The translations under genes were made by a program, and so were the position numbers. From contig NZ_ML014789.1 in assembly GCF_003675895.1 (NCBI RefSeq), positions 1 to 40,509 on the forward strand: a stretch of DNA of 40,509 nt, read 5' to 3'. Shown piece by piece: positions 25,917 through 34,298 of the stretch. The stretch is from Parashewanella curva. GTDB lineage: Bacteria > Pseudomonadota > Gammaproteobacteria > Enterobacterales > Shewanellaceae. The first letter of the stretch is position 1, and every line of letters begins with the position of its first letter. The notes below the pieces were generated by a model. It was not told where the DNA came from. It searched no databases and saw nothing but the letters and a program-made list of their open reading frames with translations.

Positions 25917-27809
25917 ATGTCGACAACAGATCCAACAACGGCTTTAATCCAAACCTCACTACAACCGATACCAGAAGCTACAAATTCAGAGATATACTAC
26001 CCCCATGTAAATTGGGAAACACATGGTAATTATTGGCAAGTCCAGCAAACTGATACACCAGCTGAATTAGAATCCATAAGTCCTCCCTATACGACTCTTC
26101 CAGAGCAAGGGCATCAACAATTAGTATACTTCCCCATAGACAACGAAACGCGCCCACCCTCGCGCCCCGAAACTCAATCAACAGCACAAGCAAGCGGAAC
26201 CGCATCCCAGCGACAACCTAGTTATACGGTAGATATACAACAATCAGTTAAAAACACAACTTTTTTTCAAGAGCTTATAGATACAGTTACAGATTATATT
26301 TTTAACTCTGTAAGCGACCGTGGTAGCCAACAAAATGGAACCATTAATAGCCAATCTATCACTGCCAAAATTAAAACCACTTCGGGCATCAATGAAGAGG
26401 TAAAGCAAGTCTTTATTGCTGCCATTTTGGCTGCAAAACAAACTACGATCAGAAACCATCAGCTGTATTGCCATATGTTAGACCTTATTAATATTCAGCT
26501 ACAAATATCCACTAAACGACAGCAATATACCAATCTTCTAACGACTTACTTGAATCGACAATCACAAGGCTTATATCAAGAGCTTACAACTAAAAGGAAA
26601 GAACTAACTGAACTCTATAAGCAACTAATTTTTCATACACAATACTTAAGGGAGATAGATAAAACAGGTACTGTTTGCATGACTTCAAAATCATCAAAAA
26701 TGCTGGCTGAGAGCCCTTTTTCCCCAAAACAAAAAGCGTTGCTAAAAGAATTATTGCAATTTAAGTTTTCAGACGTCGAGCCCTTTGAACAAAGGGAGCT
26801 TAGGATTGGCTATCTTCTAGACAAAACAGTTCCAAAAGAGCCTGAGTGTTGCATGTCAAAAACACTAGATTGGCTAAAAGATCAAAACGATATATTTAAC
26901 CGAAAAATTGCAAGCCAGCAAGCACAAGAAGACCAAGAAGTGCAGCAACTGCTGAGTGCTCTTGAAGCAATCCCCAGTTCAATACCAATCGCAGCCCCCA
27001 TCAGTTCTAAAGCCAAAATAAAACAAAGCACTAGGGTGGGAGACTTGACGCTAAGAGAACTTAAACAAGCAAATATTCGAACAAAAAAGCAACCAGTTTC
27101 TCCTCCCCCTGCGTTTAGCCCTAAATCAAATCAAGCTGAGCTAACAGTAGATGAATTGGAAGAGAGATTAAAACAATTGCGCGATGACCGTAGCCCAACA
27201 TCTGAACCTGAACAGCCCGTATTACCTCAGTCTTATTCTTATCCAGCAAGTGGCACGGCCACAAGAGAAGCTGATTCCGGCCCAGTTCAAAAAGTAGAAG
27301 CTTTTTTACAACCTGACACTTCGATAACTACACCAAGGGTTACTGATACTCCAGATGCAATAACAGTTCGAATTGATACAGATGATAACGAAATAACTAA
27401 AGAGCTAAAAACTAGGTTTGAATTATTGAAATATAAAGGTAACGGCACTCCAACAATCAATTTTGTCAATGAGCATAATGAGCCTATTCCCTTTCAAATC
27501 CCAGCTGAGTTACTTAAAGAAATCCTAGCGCCAAAGCCCCCTCAAAATCAGCAAGTGTCCACTTCAACGTCACAATTAGCTAATGCAACTTCATTAAAGC
27601 CATCGATTACGGATTTAATGCTATTTTCAATAACTCCAGCTAATGTATCTACAGAACAACAAAAAGTTCGACCTGTAATAGAAGAGCCTAAACCAAGCCC
27701 TTCCGATCCGATAGCCCCATTTTTCCCTCCTTGGGAAACAACAATATCTCAAGTTGAGGAAAAGCGCTTATTAGATGAAGTCAATATTGGAAAAACTAAT
27801 ACAGAGTGA
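25917..27809 (+). CDS. Large Gln/Pro-rich hypothetical protein, possible effector
   Basis: I do not recognise the family. The 630-residue product (ATG 25917; an open frame runs 15 codons further up) has an N-terminal half homologous to the frameshifted gene upstream. That half contains a helical block around residues 105-225 (ELIDTVTDYI...) and a second, SPFSPKQKALLKELLQF...LDWLKDQND (about 265-335). The C-terminal half is long, rich in Pro, Ser, Thr, Gln and charge, and looks disordered, with a short acidic/amphipathic island near residues 480-545 (ITVRIDTDDNEITKEL). There is no signal peptide, transmembrane segment or enzyme motif. The layout (polar, disordered, alpha-helical, tandemly duplicated, flanked by miniature elements) resembles secreted effectors, but no secretion system is present in this window to support that. 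Confidence 0.65.
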   Translation: MSTTDPTTALIQTSLQPIPEATNSEIYYPHVNWETHGNYWQVQQTDTPAELESISPPYTTLPEQGHQQLVYFPIDNETRPPSRPETQSTAQASGTASQRQPSYTVDIQQSVKNTTFFQELIDTVTDYIFNSVSDRGSQQNGTINSQSITAKIKTTSGINEEVKQVFIAAILAAKQTTIRNHQLYCHMLDLINIQLQISTKRQQYTNLLTTYLNRQSQGLYQELTTKRKELTELYKQLIFHTQYLREIDKTGTVCMTSKSSKMLAESPFSPKQKALLKELLQFKFSDVEPFEQRELRIGYLLDKTVPKEPECCMSKTLDWLKDQNDIFNRKIASQQAQEDQEVQQLLSALEAIPSSIPIAAPISSKAKIKQSTRVGDLTLRELKQANIRTKKQPVSPPPAFSPKSNQAELTVDELEERLKQLRDDRSPTSEPEQPVLPQSYSYPASGTATREADSGPVQKVEAFLQPDTSITTPRVTDTPDAITVRIDTDDNEITKELKTRFELLKYKGNGTPTINFVNEHNEPIPFQIPAELLKEILAPKPPQNQQVSTSTSQLANATSLKPSITDLMLFSITPANVSTEQQKVRPVIEEPKPSPSDPIAPFFPPWETTISQVEEKRLLDEVNIGKTNTE

Positions 27810-27905
27810 TTTGGACGGTATAAAACTAATGCTAACTCAATAAGCTAGGGTTCAAGAAGCGTTTGTTAGGATGGCTTCATTGTTTAACCTAACAGGAATG
27901 ACCCA

Positions 27906-28334
27906 ATGAAAAAAACTACAAATATTTTATGCCTTATTGCCTCACTTTTTTTAAGCCAAATGGCAATAGCTGGAGATATAGTTGTTAAACAAGCATGGAT
28001 AAGAGCCATGCCCTCCTCATCTAAGGTCGTCCCTATTTACTTAACGATGCAAAATAATGCAAATAAGTCTATCGCGTTAAAAGCCATAGCAACCAGTGCT
28101 GGTAAAGTAGAGCTGCACAAAATGGTAATGAATGATGGCATGATGAAAATGCTACCTGTAAAGCAAATCCTAATTAAAGCTAAAAGTGTAACTAAACTCG
28201 CTCCAGGTGGTTTCCACGGCATGCTAATGAATTTTACTTCTGGCGTTCCTAAATTCGGCCAAGATATTCCTTTAACGCTCACTTTCACAAATGGCGATAC
28301 TCAAAACGTTGTTGCCCATGTTCAAAAGATCTAA
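27906..28334 (+). CDS. Periplasmic copper chaperone, PCu(A)C family
   Basis: PCu(A)C proteins bind Cu(I) in the periplasm and deliver it to the CuA or CuB sites of cytochrome oxidases. The 142-residue product has a signal peptide ending at AIAG (about residue 22-23) and the exact family metal pattern H71-x10-M82-x21-H104-x-M106, in VELHKMVMNDG...GGFHGMLM. AGGA precedes ATG 27906. The TAA stop (28332-28334) lies in the direct repeat next to miniature element R1 copy 2, so the element abuts the 3' end. It is placed among accessory genes rather than with an oxidase or Sco gene, which is unusual for this family. Confidence 0.92.
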   Translation: MKKTTNILCLIASLFLSQMAIAGDIVVKQAWIRAMPSSSKVVPIYLTMQNNANKSIALKAIATSAGKVELHKMVMNDGMMKMLPVKQILIKAKSVTKLAPGGFHGMLMNFTSGVPKFGQDIPLTLTFTNGDTQNVVAHVQKI

Positions 28335-28337
28335 GTT

Positions 28338-28534
28338 AACCTCAACTCTGAATAACGAAATCAATAACACTCTGGTTTACATTGCAGACCTTAAAATTGT
28401 ATCTACAGTGCAGCTCATTTTGTGTAGTTCAAGGCAGACCAGTTCGTAATAACCTGCCCATTACGGGCTGTTCAAACACAGAAATACGCATAAGTAGCAG
28501 TGCTGTAGAGGTTGGCTTTTGCAGAGCTGAGGTT
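28338..28534. mobile_element. Miniature inverted-repeat element, family R1, copy 2 (inverted)
   Basis: A 197-base element with terminal repeats AACCTCAACTCTG and CAGAGCTGAGGTT. Its reverse complement aligns along its length to copy 1, sharing CAACCTCTACAG, CGTATTTCTG, GAACAGCCCG, TATTACGAACTG and TGCCTTGAACTACACA. Flanking direct repeats AAGTT occur at 28333-28337 and 28539-28543. It lies immediately after the copper-chaperone stop and before the ankyrin gene. Confidence 0.85.
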
Positions 28535-28616
28535 AACCAAGTTTAATCATTTGAAAACAATGCATTAGCCATTGATACGCTATCTTTATATCATTAACAA
28601 TATACAGGTAATAATT

Positions 28617-30149
28617 ATGGCTAGTGCCGACTTTTCAACATCAACACCTCCTTTACTACCCAATTCTTCTGTCATCCCAGAGGAGGTAACAGCTGACCCC
28701 CAACAAGATCCCAAAAAAGCATTAGCAACTATAAAGCAATCGTGTGAGCAGCTCATCGGTATCCTTCCTACTGCTCCCAAAGTTCCTGTAACAGATGTTG
28801 AAAAAAAAGCATTTGTATCAGACAAACATGAAACCTGTCGAGCTAACTTAACTTACCTTATCTTTGTTGCCAGCATGGAAGCCCCAAATGATTATTATCG
28901 CCCTATTCAAAAGGCAATAAGAACAGAATTGCTAGCTCCCTTACAATTGCTAATAAAGCTGTTTGACAAAAGTCAATTCCCACTAGAAATTGACACTAAA
29001 ATACAGCTCCTAGATAAAACATTTAATAATTTAAAATCCCAATTAGAAGAAACAGACATTGCCATTCTCGCTCAACAGATAAAATCATCTATAGAATCTC
29101 ATAAGGATATTACGCCTGTTAATGGGGAACATAGCGATACCTCCCCAACTCACCAATGGACAAGTTACCAGAAGCTTCTGATGAACTCCTTAGCTTCAGA
29201 CATAGAAGTTTCTCATACCAGTCAAAGTGACAAAATTAGTTATCATGAAGCTTTTGAAGACGATGCATTTTTGTGTGAGCTACTTGAAGCAGCAATAAAA
29301 AAAGGAAAAAGAGGTGAGCCAACATTAAAGTTAATTGCAAAATACTTACAAGAGAAACAATTTGACAGCCCAATGACAGCTTCTTCTCATTCGACGAGGA
29401 ACTTCTGGAAAGAATCACTTACCCGTAAAAACGAATTCCAACCAAGATACGTAGAGACACTACACAAATTAGTCCTAGCTTGCAATGATCCTCAAAACTC
29501 CTTATTGCATAAACTTGTAAAAGATAACTGCTTAGTTTCAATTAACTTTTTAAAAAATATAGAGCAAGGCTGGCTCGATGCAGAGACCTCCACGAGACAT
29601 TATGATATAAGTGATACGGACTCAAGCGAAGATGAAGCTAAACAAAACACAAAAAGAGTTAAAGCTAAAAAAGTTGACACCTCTAAGGTAGACCTAGGGT
29701 GGTTATCGGTCACGAAACACTTATCAGATTCAGGTGTAATTAGCTGGGATGTTAAAGATGAACAAGGCTTCACTCCACTATATATTGCTCTAGCACAGGA
29801 AAACTTCCAGATTGCTGAAGTGCTTACTCCATGCATGCCTTTCTGTGAAACGCTCTCCATAGACGCTGAATCTCAACGAAATACACTTCATACTCTGGTT
29901 GAATACCAGCAAATTAAGCTTATCAAGCTTATAGGCCATCAAGCAGAAAAATCGGCACAGGAAGAACGTTTAACACTAATGGTTAACCAACGTGATAAAG
30001 CTGGTGAAACCCCATTACATTTTGCTTATGCGGTATGTAGACAAGATATCATTGAAGTACTTGAAAACATGGGCGCCAACTCCAGCATAAAAAATACAGC
30101 GGGGCAGACCCCAAGTCAGAGAGCACCTCAGCCTTATTGGCGAACTTAA
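28617..30149 (+). CDS. Ankyrin-repeat protein
   Basis: The 510-residue product (ATG 28617, with AGG eight bases upstream; a longer frame opens at 28572 without one) ends in at least three ankyrin-type units: DEQGFTPLYIALAQ...AEVL (from about residue 380), a degenerate RNTLHTLVEYQQIKLIKLI, and DKAGETPLHFAYAV...VLENMGAN followed by AGQTPSQRA. A Ser/Asp/Glu-rich patch (SDTDSSEDEA) and a basic run (KRVKAKK) precede the repeats. The N-terminal 330 residues are helical and unrecognised. Ankyrin repeats mediate protein binding and are common in effectors of host-associated bacteria; this is an inference. There is no signal peptide. It converges on cydC with 18 bases between stops. Confidence 0.8.
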   Translation: MASADFSTSTPPLLPNSSVIPEEVTADPQQDPKKALATIKQSCEQLIGILPTAPKVPVTDVEKKAFVSDKHETCRANLTYLIFVASMEAPNDYYRPIQKAIRTELLAPLQLLIKLFDKSQFPLEIDTKIQLLDKTFNNLKSQLEETDIAILAQQIKSSIESHKDITPVNGEHSDTSPTHQWTSYQKLLMNSLASDIEVSHTSQSDKISYHEAFEDDAFLCELLEAAIKKGKRGEPTLKLIAKYLQEKQFDSPMTASSHSTRNFWKESLTRKNEFQPRYVETLHKLVLACNDPQNSLLHKLVKDNCLVSINFLKNIEQGWLDAETSTRHYDISDTDSSEDEAKQNTKRVKAKKVDTSKVDLGWLSVTKHLSDSGVISWDVKDEQGFTPLYIALAQENFQIAEVLTPCMPFCETLSIDAESQRNTLHTLVEYQQIKLIKLIGHQAEKSAQEERLTLMVNQRDKAGETPLHFAYAVCRQDIIEVLENMGANSSIKNTAGQTPSQRAPQPYWRT

Positions 30150-30167
30150 CGCTTAAATTTAGAAAAT

Positions 30168-31838
30168 TTATACTCTAACCACTGAGTAATCAGATAATTC
30201 AAGCTCTCGATGAGTCACCAATAAAACGGTTTTTTCACTAAAAATTTCGGCAATTAAATTCAAGATATGTTGTTCCGTTTCGGAGTCAAAACTTTCCGTG
30301 GGTTCATCTAGCAAAACAATAGGACTATCTCGCAGTAAGGCTCGAGCCAAACTGAGTCTTTGCTTTTCACCTCCAGAGAGCGCTCTTCCTCCTTCTCCAA
30401 TCCACAAAGACAAACCATTTTCATCTGCTAAGTAACTTAATCCTACTTGTTTGAGTGCTTGCCATAATATTTCATCTTCGACTTGCCCACCATCAGCCAA
30501 AGCTAAGGTTAGGTTGTCTTTCAAGCTGGCAGAGAAAATCTGTGCTTGCTGTTCAATATAGGTAATCGCTTGGCAAAGGCTTGCTTCAGAATAATCTTTG
30601 ATATCAAGGCCATCTAGCAACACTTTCCCTGAATGAGCATCGTATATTCTGGCAATCAGGTTCAATAATGTTGTTTTGCCTCGGCCTGACTCTCCTCGTA
30701 TCAAGTATTTGCCTTTTGCCTCTATAAACAAGCAAAAGTCATCCAGCAAGCAAGCGTCTTTGTGATAGCCAAACTCAACGTTACAAAACTCGATTTCGCC
30801 TTTTTTTACCACTGCCGTATTATCAGGGTAAGATAATGCTAGGCTTTTATCTTCCAGTTCATTGATCCTTTTAGCTGCTAACACGCTAGCGGCAATGTGC
30901 CCCCCTGACTGCATTAACGGCAATAACCACTCCATCAATGCCATACTGCCGATGACAATAGCGGCATATATTGGGCCTGTAATCTGTTCAGTTAATACAA
31001 AATTGGCCAATCCAGTTATTGCAGCAATAACCACCAAACCATGAAGCACGATCATTAATGCTTGTAACACACCTTGCCTTTGCACTATGCGAATTTGGGC
31101 TTGATACAGTGATGCTTCAAACTCCGCTAAATGCTGATACTTTCGCTTCCAAGCTTGAGCAACTGTCAATTCAGTTTGAGTAGAAAGCAACTCAAATACT
31201 TGTTCACGATAGGCGACTACGGCTTGTTGCTCTAGCTTCCTTGATGAATAAAATAGTTGATAACCTAGCCATGGAAGGCTAATACCAACAGCCCCTAACC
31301 CCAATAGTAAAACCAACGCTATTGTCCAAGACCACCAAGCCAACACTAAAACGGCGATACAACTTAAAATCAAATAATGGGCAACCGGTGTAAGCCCTCT
31401 TAAATACAACTGATCTAAAGTATCGATATCAGTCAATAACCGATTGAGCACATCGCCCTTTCTGAGCGTTCGTAATTGGTAAGTGGCAATACCTTGTAAT
31501 CTTTGCCATATCTTAATTCGGATCTGAGTTAAGATGGTCAAGGTCACTTGATGGGTTACAATGCGCTCAAAATAGCGACCAGCGGTTCTAGCGACGGCAA
31601 GAAATCGCACCGAAGCCGCAGGAGTATAAAAATTGAAGTTTTTAATCATGAGGGCACTAAAGCCAGCGAGCGCTGTCGCCGTTAAAAACCAACCAGAAAC
31701 AATCAGTAACCCGATACTGGCGATTAACGTGATAACACCAAGCAGAACACCGAGTCCCATTCCCTGCCAATGTTGACGCCATAAAGTCAAGTAAGGTTTT
31801 ATGGCATGATAACTTACCCACTTGGTAGAATGCTTCAT
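30168..31838 (-). CDS. cydC: Thiol exporter ABC subunit CydC
   Basis: CydC pairs with CydD to form a heterodimeric inner-membrane ABC exporter of glutathione and cysteine, needed to assemble cytochrome bd and other periplasmic heme proteins. The 556-residue product has an N-terminal six-helix membrane domain (SASVRFLAVARTAGRYFE-like family segment near 75-92) and a nucleotide-binding domain with GESGRGKTT (382-390), signature LSGGEKQ (487-493), and Walker B VLLDEP (508-513). All ATPase motifs are intact. It overlaps the end of cydD by 4 bases (ATGA), so translation is coupled. ArcA control is plausible by analogy but no site was identified. Confidence 0.95.
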   Translation of the reverse strand: MKHSTKWVSYHAIKPYLTLWRQHWQGMGLGVLLGVITLIASIGLLIVSGWFLTATALAGFSALMIKNFNFYTPAASVRFLAVARTAGRYFERIVTHQVTLTILTQIRIKIWQRLQGIATYQLRTLRKGDVLNRLLTDIDTLDQLYLRGLTPVAHYLILSCIAVLVLAWWSWTIALVLLLGLGAVGISLPWLGYQLFYSSRKLEQQAVVAYREQVFELLSTQTELTVAQAWKRKYQHLAEFEASLYQAQIRIVQRQGVLQALMIVLHGLVVIAAITGLANFVLTEQITGPIYAAIVIGSMALMEWLLPLMQSGGHIAASVLAAKRINELEDKSLALSYPDNTAVVKKGEIEFCNVEFGYHKDACLLDDFCLFIEAKGKYLIRGESGRGKTTLLNLIARIYDAHSGKVLLDGLDIKDYSEASLCQAITYIEQQAQIFSASLKDNLTLALADGGQVEDEILWQALKQVGLSYLADENGLSLWIGEGGRALSGGEKQRLSLARALLRDSPIVLLDEPTESFDSETEQHILNLIAEIFSEKTVLLVTHRELELSDYSVVRV

Positions 31839-33586
31839 TTTTGATTCGCCCCAAGCTTCATAAATTCAGAACCAACTTTTGCTAAAACACTAACTGCTCC
31901 TTGTTCAACGATTTTCCCTTGTTTCATCACCCAAACTTCATCCATATCATTAAGCTTCGAATACTGATGAGTGCTAATGATGCAACCTGAGTCAATGGAT
32001 TTTTCTAACAACACCGACCAAATCTTATCTTGATTAAGTTCATCCAAAGAAGCTGTAGGTTCATCGGCAATTAATAAAGGTTTTGACTGAAGCAAGAGGA
32101 TAGCCATGGCTAACCTTTGCCCTTGCCCTACTGATAAACCTGTATTTTTTTCAGTAACCATTAGATCTAGCTGAAGCGGGTATTGCTTCACACTGTCTGC
32201 TAATCCGACTTTTTCGAGTTGCAGCCAAATTCCAGCCTTTGAGATTTCAGGTTTCAACAGCCCAAAGCTTTCTTTTATTGTGCCAAAAGGTAATCGAGGT
32301 TGTTGTGGTAACCAAGCAAGGCGTTGATACCAAGAGGCGTTTTTCAGTTGCGATAATTCGATACCATTGACGGTTAAGCTACCTTGATAGGGATAGAATC
32401 CTAACAAGCCATTAAGAAGCACGGTTTTACCACTGCCACTTTTACCAACAATCGCCACTTTTTTACCTTGCTGCCAATGAAAGTTTAATGGGCCAATTAA
32501 GGCTTTTCCTTGATGGTCACGCACCACCCAGTCCTTAGCTTCAATGCTCAAAGGCTGCTCATCTGATAATTCGCTCATCATTTCAAAATCAGGTTCTGGT
32601 TTATTCACTAGTTCAACTATCGCTTCGCTAGCGGCTACGGCTTGCGATTTGGCATGGTAATAAGCACCTAGCTCTCTTAACGGTTGATAGAACTCAGGAG
32701 CCAGTAGCAAGATAAATAACGCACTGAATAAAGATACTTTCACTCCATAAAAGCCGATGTCCAAATACTCTAGAAAACTAAAGCCCAGATAAACCGCCAA
32801 CAACGCAATCGACACCGCAGCAAAAAATTCTAGTACTGCTGAACTTAAAAAAGCTAACTTAAGCACTGACATAGTGCGACTTCGATAGTCTTCAGACACC
32901 TTCTTAATTTCTGAAAGCTCAGACTGATATCGATAAAATAATTTTAAGGTCGCCAATCCAGAAATACGGTCAGCAAAATAGGCGCTTAATCGTTGTAAGG
33001 ATAAGGTATGTTGTTGACTCGCTTTAGCTGCTCCCATACCGACTAAAATCATAAATAATGGAATTAAAGGTGCGGTAAGCAATAAAATTAATCCTGCTAC
33101 CCAACTTTGGGGAAATACCACCACCAACAGCATTAATGGAATACACACAACCATTGCCATTTGCGGCAAATAGCGGCTATAAAATTCTTGTAGTTGCTCC
33201 ACTTGCTCCACCAGCATACTACTCCATTCACCCGCGGGTTTAGTTTGAGCGTACATAGGCCCTAATTGGTGAAGCTTATGCAATATTCCTTGTCGTAATC
33301 GTTGACGAACATTCTGCCCAATTTGATAACTGTAGAGTTCTTTTCCGTAACTAATCATGGCTCTTAGCAAAGTTAAAACAAGCAACCAATAGAGAGCTGT
33401 ATTTATGTCAGCCGATGATTGCTTAATAATCACTTGTTCAAGCGTGGTGGCAACAATGTACGCCTGAGCAATCAGAATAACTCCTAGGAGAGCGCCTAAA
33501 AGCACTGTTATAGATAAGGGAAATGTAGACGATTTTGCTTGAGCTTTTAGCCAAGATAAAAGCTGTTTCTCGGTATTATCGACCAT
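31835..33586 (-). CDS. cydD: Thiol exporter ABC subunit CydD
   Basis: CydD is the partner of CydC in the cysteine/glutathione exporter. The product (583 residues from ATG 33586) has the membrane domain with the family segments KPAGEWSSMLVEQ and YLPQMAMVVCIPL, then a nucleotide-binding domain with GKSGSGKT (381-388), signature LSVGQGQ (484-490), and DEPTASLD. The frame extends 13 codons further to ATG 33625, which would add a hydrophobic stretch (SIVFTFIF). Alignment to E. coli CydD favours 33586, although neither start has a clear ribosome-binding site. It is first of the cydD-cydC pair. Confidence 0.94.
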   Translation of the reverse strand: MVDNTEKQLLSWLKAQAKSSTFPLSITVLLGALLGVILIAQAYIVATTLEQVIIKQSSADINTALYWLLVLTLLRAMISYGKELYSYQIGQNVRQRLRQGILHKLHQLGPMYAQTKPAGEWSSMLVEQVEQLQEFYSRYLPQMAMVVCIPLMLLVVVFPQSWVAGLILLLTAPLIPLFMILVGMGAAKASQQHTLSLQRLSAYFADRISGLATLKLFYRYQSELSEIKKVSEDYRSRTMSVLKLAFLSSAVLEFFAAVSIALLAVYLGFSFLEYLDIGFYGVKVSLFSALFILLLAPEFYQPLRELGAYYHAKSQAVAASEAIVELVNKPEPDFEMMSELSDEQPLSIEAKDWVVRDHQGKALIGPLNFHWQQGKKVAIVGKSGSGKTVLLNGLLGFYPYQGSLTVNGIELSQLKNASWYQRLAWLPQQPRLPFGTIKESFGLLKPEISKAGIWLQLEKVGLADSVKQYPLQLDLMVTEKNTGLSVGQGQRLAMAILLLQSKPLLIADEPTASLDELNQDKIWSVLLEKSIDSGCIISTHQYSKLNDMDEVWVMKQGKIVEQGAVSVLAKVGSEFMKLGANQK

Positions 33587-33744
33587 AAAAATAAAAGTAA
33601 AAACAATGCTGTAGACACTATACATACGTTCAAAGAATATGCAAAGTTCAAAAGTTTTCGAAAAAAAGCCTATGGAGAACCATAGGCAAATTCACTAACG
33701 GAGAGGAAGGATGAAACAAAAATCTAAATTAATCTGTCTTAGTT

Positions 33745-33801
33745 AACTTCAGCTCTGCATAAATCAAAAAGTTATTAATTTCATTATACAGAGTTGAGGT
33801 T
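33745..33801. mobile_element. Miniature inverted-repeat element, family R1, copy 3 (internally deleted)
   Basis: Only 57 bases remain: the terminal repeats AACTTCAGCTCTGCATAA and TTATACAGAGTTGAGGTT, nearly adjacent. They match the ends of the two full copies, with the interior lost. A 6-base direct repeat TTAGTT flanks it (33739-33744 and 33800-33805). The repeat on the right supplies the stop codon of the cupredoxin-like gene. It may form a long hairpin between cydD and that gene. Confidence 0.8.
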
Positions 33802-34186
33802 AGTTAATAACATCAAGATCGTACCAAGGGGTTGGGTTGATTGGGCAACGAAAGCGAACACCTGCTTCGGTAACGGTAACCACGTCACTGCGTTTAGTTT
33901 CACCCGGCTCAAGTGGGAACATATCTAACAGCTGATGAGACTTATGATGCTGTAGCTGGAAGCCCACTAATTTGTCGGCTTTATTAGTGATAACAAACTG
34001 GTATTTACCTTCTTTTAAACCCGCTAACGTATCTTTAGCGGTAAAGTGACCACCATGTTGATCTAAATAAATTACTGTTACTCCATCTTTATTCTGTTGT
34101 GGCGTACCAGCCATTACAGAAATAGAAAATACAGCTGCTAAAATCACGAGCATAGAGCGAGCAATATTTATTAATGAACGAGACAT
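33800..34186 (-). CDS. Secreted cupredoxin-like protein
   Basis: The 128-residue product has a signal peptide (cleavage near VMAG, about residue 27) and a small beta-sandwich-like domain with GKYQFVITNKADKLVGFQLQHHKSH and a C-terminal VRFRCPINPTPWYDLDV. This recalls cupredoxins. Histidines are clustered in LQHHKSH, but no His or Met follows the single Cys in the usual type 1 copper spacing, so copper binding is uncertain. AAGGA lies upstream of ATG 34186. It is divergent from the AraC regulator across 112 bases and may be its target. The TAA stop falls in the direct repeat beside R1 copy 3. Confidence 0.65.
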   Translation of the reverse strand: MSRSLINIARSMLVILAAVFSISVMAGTPQQNKDGVTVIYLDQHGGHFTAKDTLAGLKEGKYQFVITNKADKLVGFQLQHHKSHQLLDMFPLEPGETKRSDVVTVTEAGVRFRCPINPTPWYDLDVIN

Positions 34187-34298
34187 AATGTTTCCTTAAA
34201 TTCAATTGTTACTGAGACATGTACATACTAGGTAACTCTTTGTTTTTAGGATATGTTCTATCATCTTAACTTTATGTCGTATCGTCTAAGGACTATTG

